From the NCBI GenBank assembly GCA_041552135.1, contig JBFELL010000184.1, forward strand, positions 1-5,501: DNA of 5,501 bases, read 5' to 3'. Every line of letters begins with the position of its first letter. Within the stretch, counting starts at the first letter, position 1. Of this stretch, positions 5,496-5,501 are shown piece by piece. The position numbers and the translations under genes were made by a program. Under the pieces are notes generated by a model that was not told the DNA's origin, did no database searches, and was given only the letters and a program-made list of their open reading frames with translations. The stretch comes from SZUA-186 sp041552135 (GTDB lineage Bacteria > Pseudomonadota > Gammaproteobacteria > UBA9214).

Positions 5496-5501
5496 AGGCA
5501 C

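Overview
The window holds a compact minus-strand operon, read from right to left: ribF (FMN/FAD synthesis), a small inserted GxxExxY-family gene, ileS (isoleucyl-tRNA synthetase), lspA (lipoprotein signal peptidase) and fkpB (SlpA-type peptidyl-prolyl isomerase). The order ribF-ileS-lspA-fkpB is typical of Gammaproteobacteria. The proteins look gammaproteobacterial (IleRS with a C-terminal zinc finger, SlpA-type FKBP), and the DNA is GC-rich with strong GC preference at third codon positions. A free-living, high-GC gammaproteobacterium (Chromatiales/Ectothiorhodospiraceae-like) is a reasonable guess, but the species cannot be read from this window.

Layout. A perfect -10 hexamer (TATAAT, minus strand, 5490-5495) lies upstream of ribF, so the operon probably starts near the right edge. 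ribF ends at 4530. Two bases later a 543-bp block (3985-4527) begins. It consists of an 8-bp tandem repeat (about 11 units), a short leader with a hairpin around a strong ribosome binding site, a 126-codon GxxExxY gene, and an inverted copy of the repeat end. The block stops 9 bp before the ileS start codon. ileS, lspA and fkpB then follow tightly: 21 bp between ileS and lspA, and a 4-bp ATGA overlap between lspA and fkpB. Downstream of fkpB (1-169) there is no gene. This stretch holds two degenerate copies of the same repeat family and a 25-bp near-perfect inverted repeat at 1-71.

The core genes are conserved housekeeping genes with all the key motifs I looked for. The most interesting part is the block between ribF and ileS. 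It has matching inverted ends (CACCGCAGAGA / TCTCTGCGGTG), a gene of a family with PD-(D/E)XK nuclease-like residues, lower GC towards the 3' end of that gene, and it supplies the Shine-Dalgarno-like sequence of the essential ileS gene. I interpret it as a small, possibly mobile or once-mobile cassette. This rests on sequence pattern only. Related degenerate repeats after fkpB suggest that the repeat family occurs more than once in this genome.
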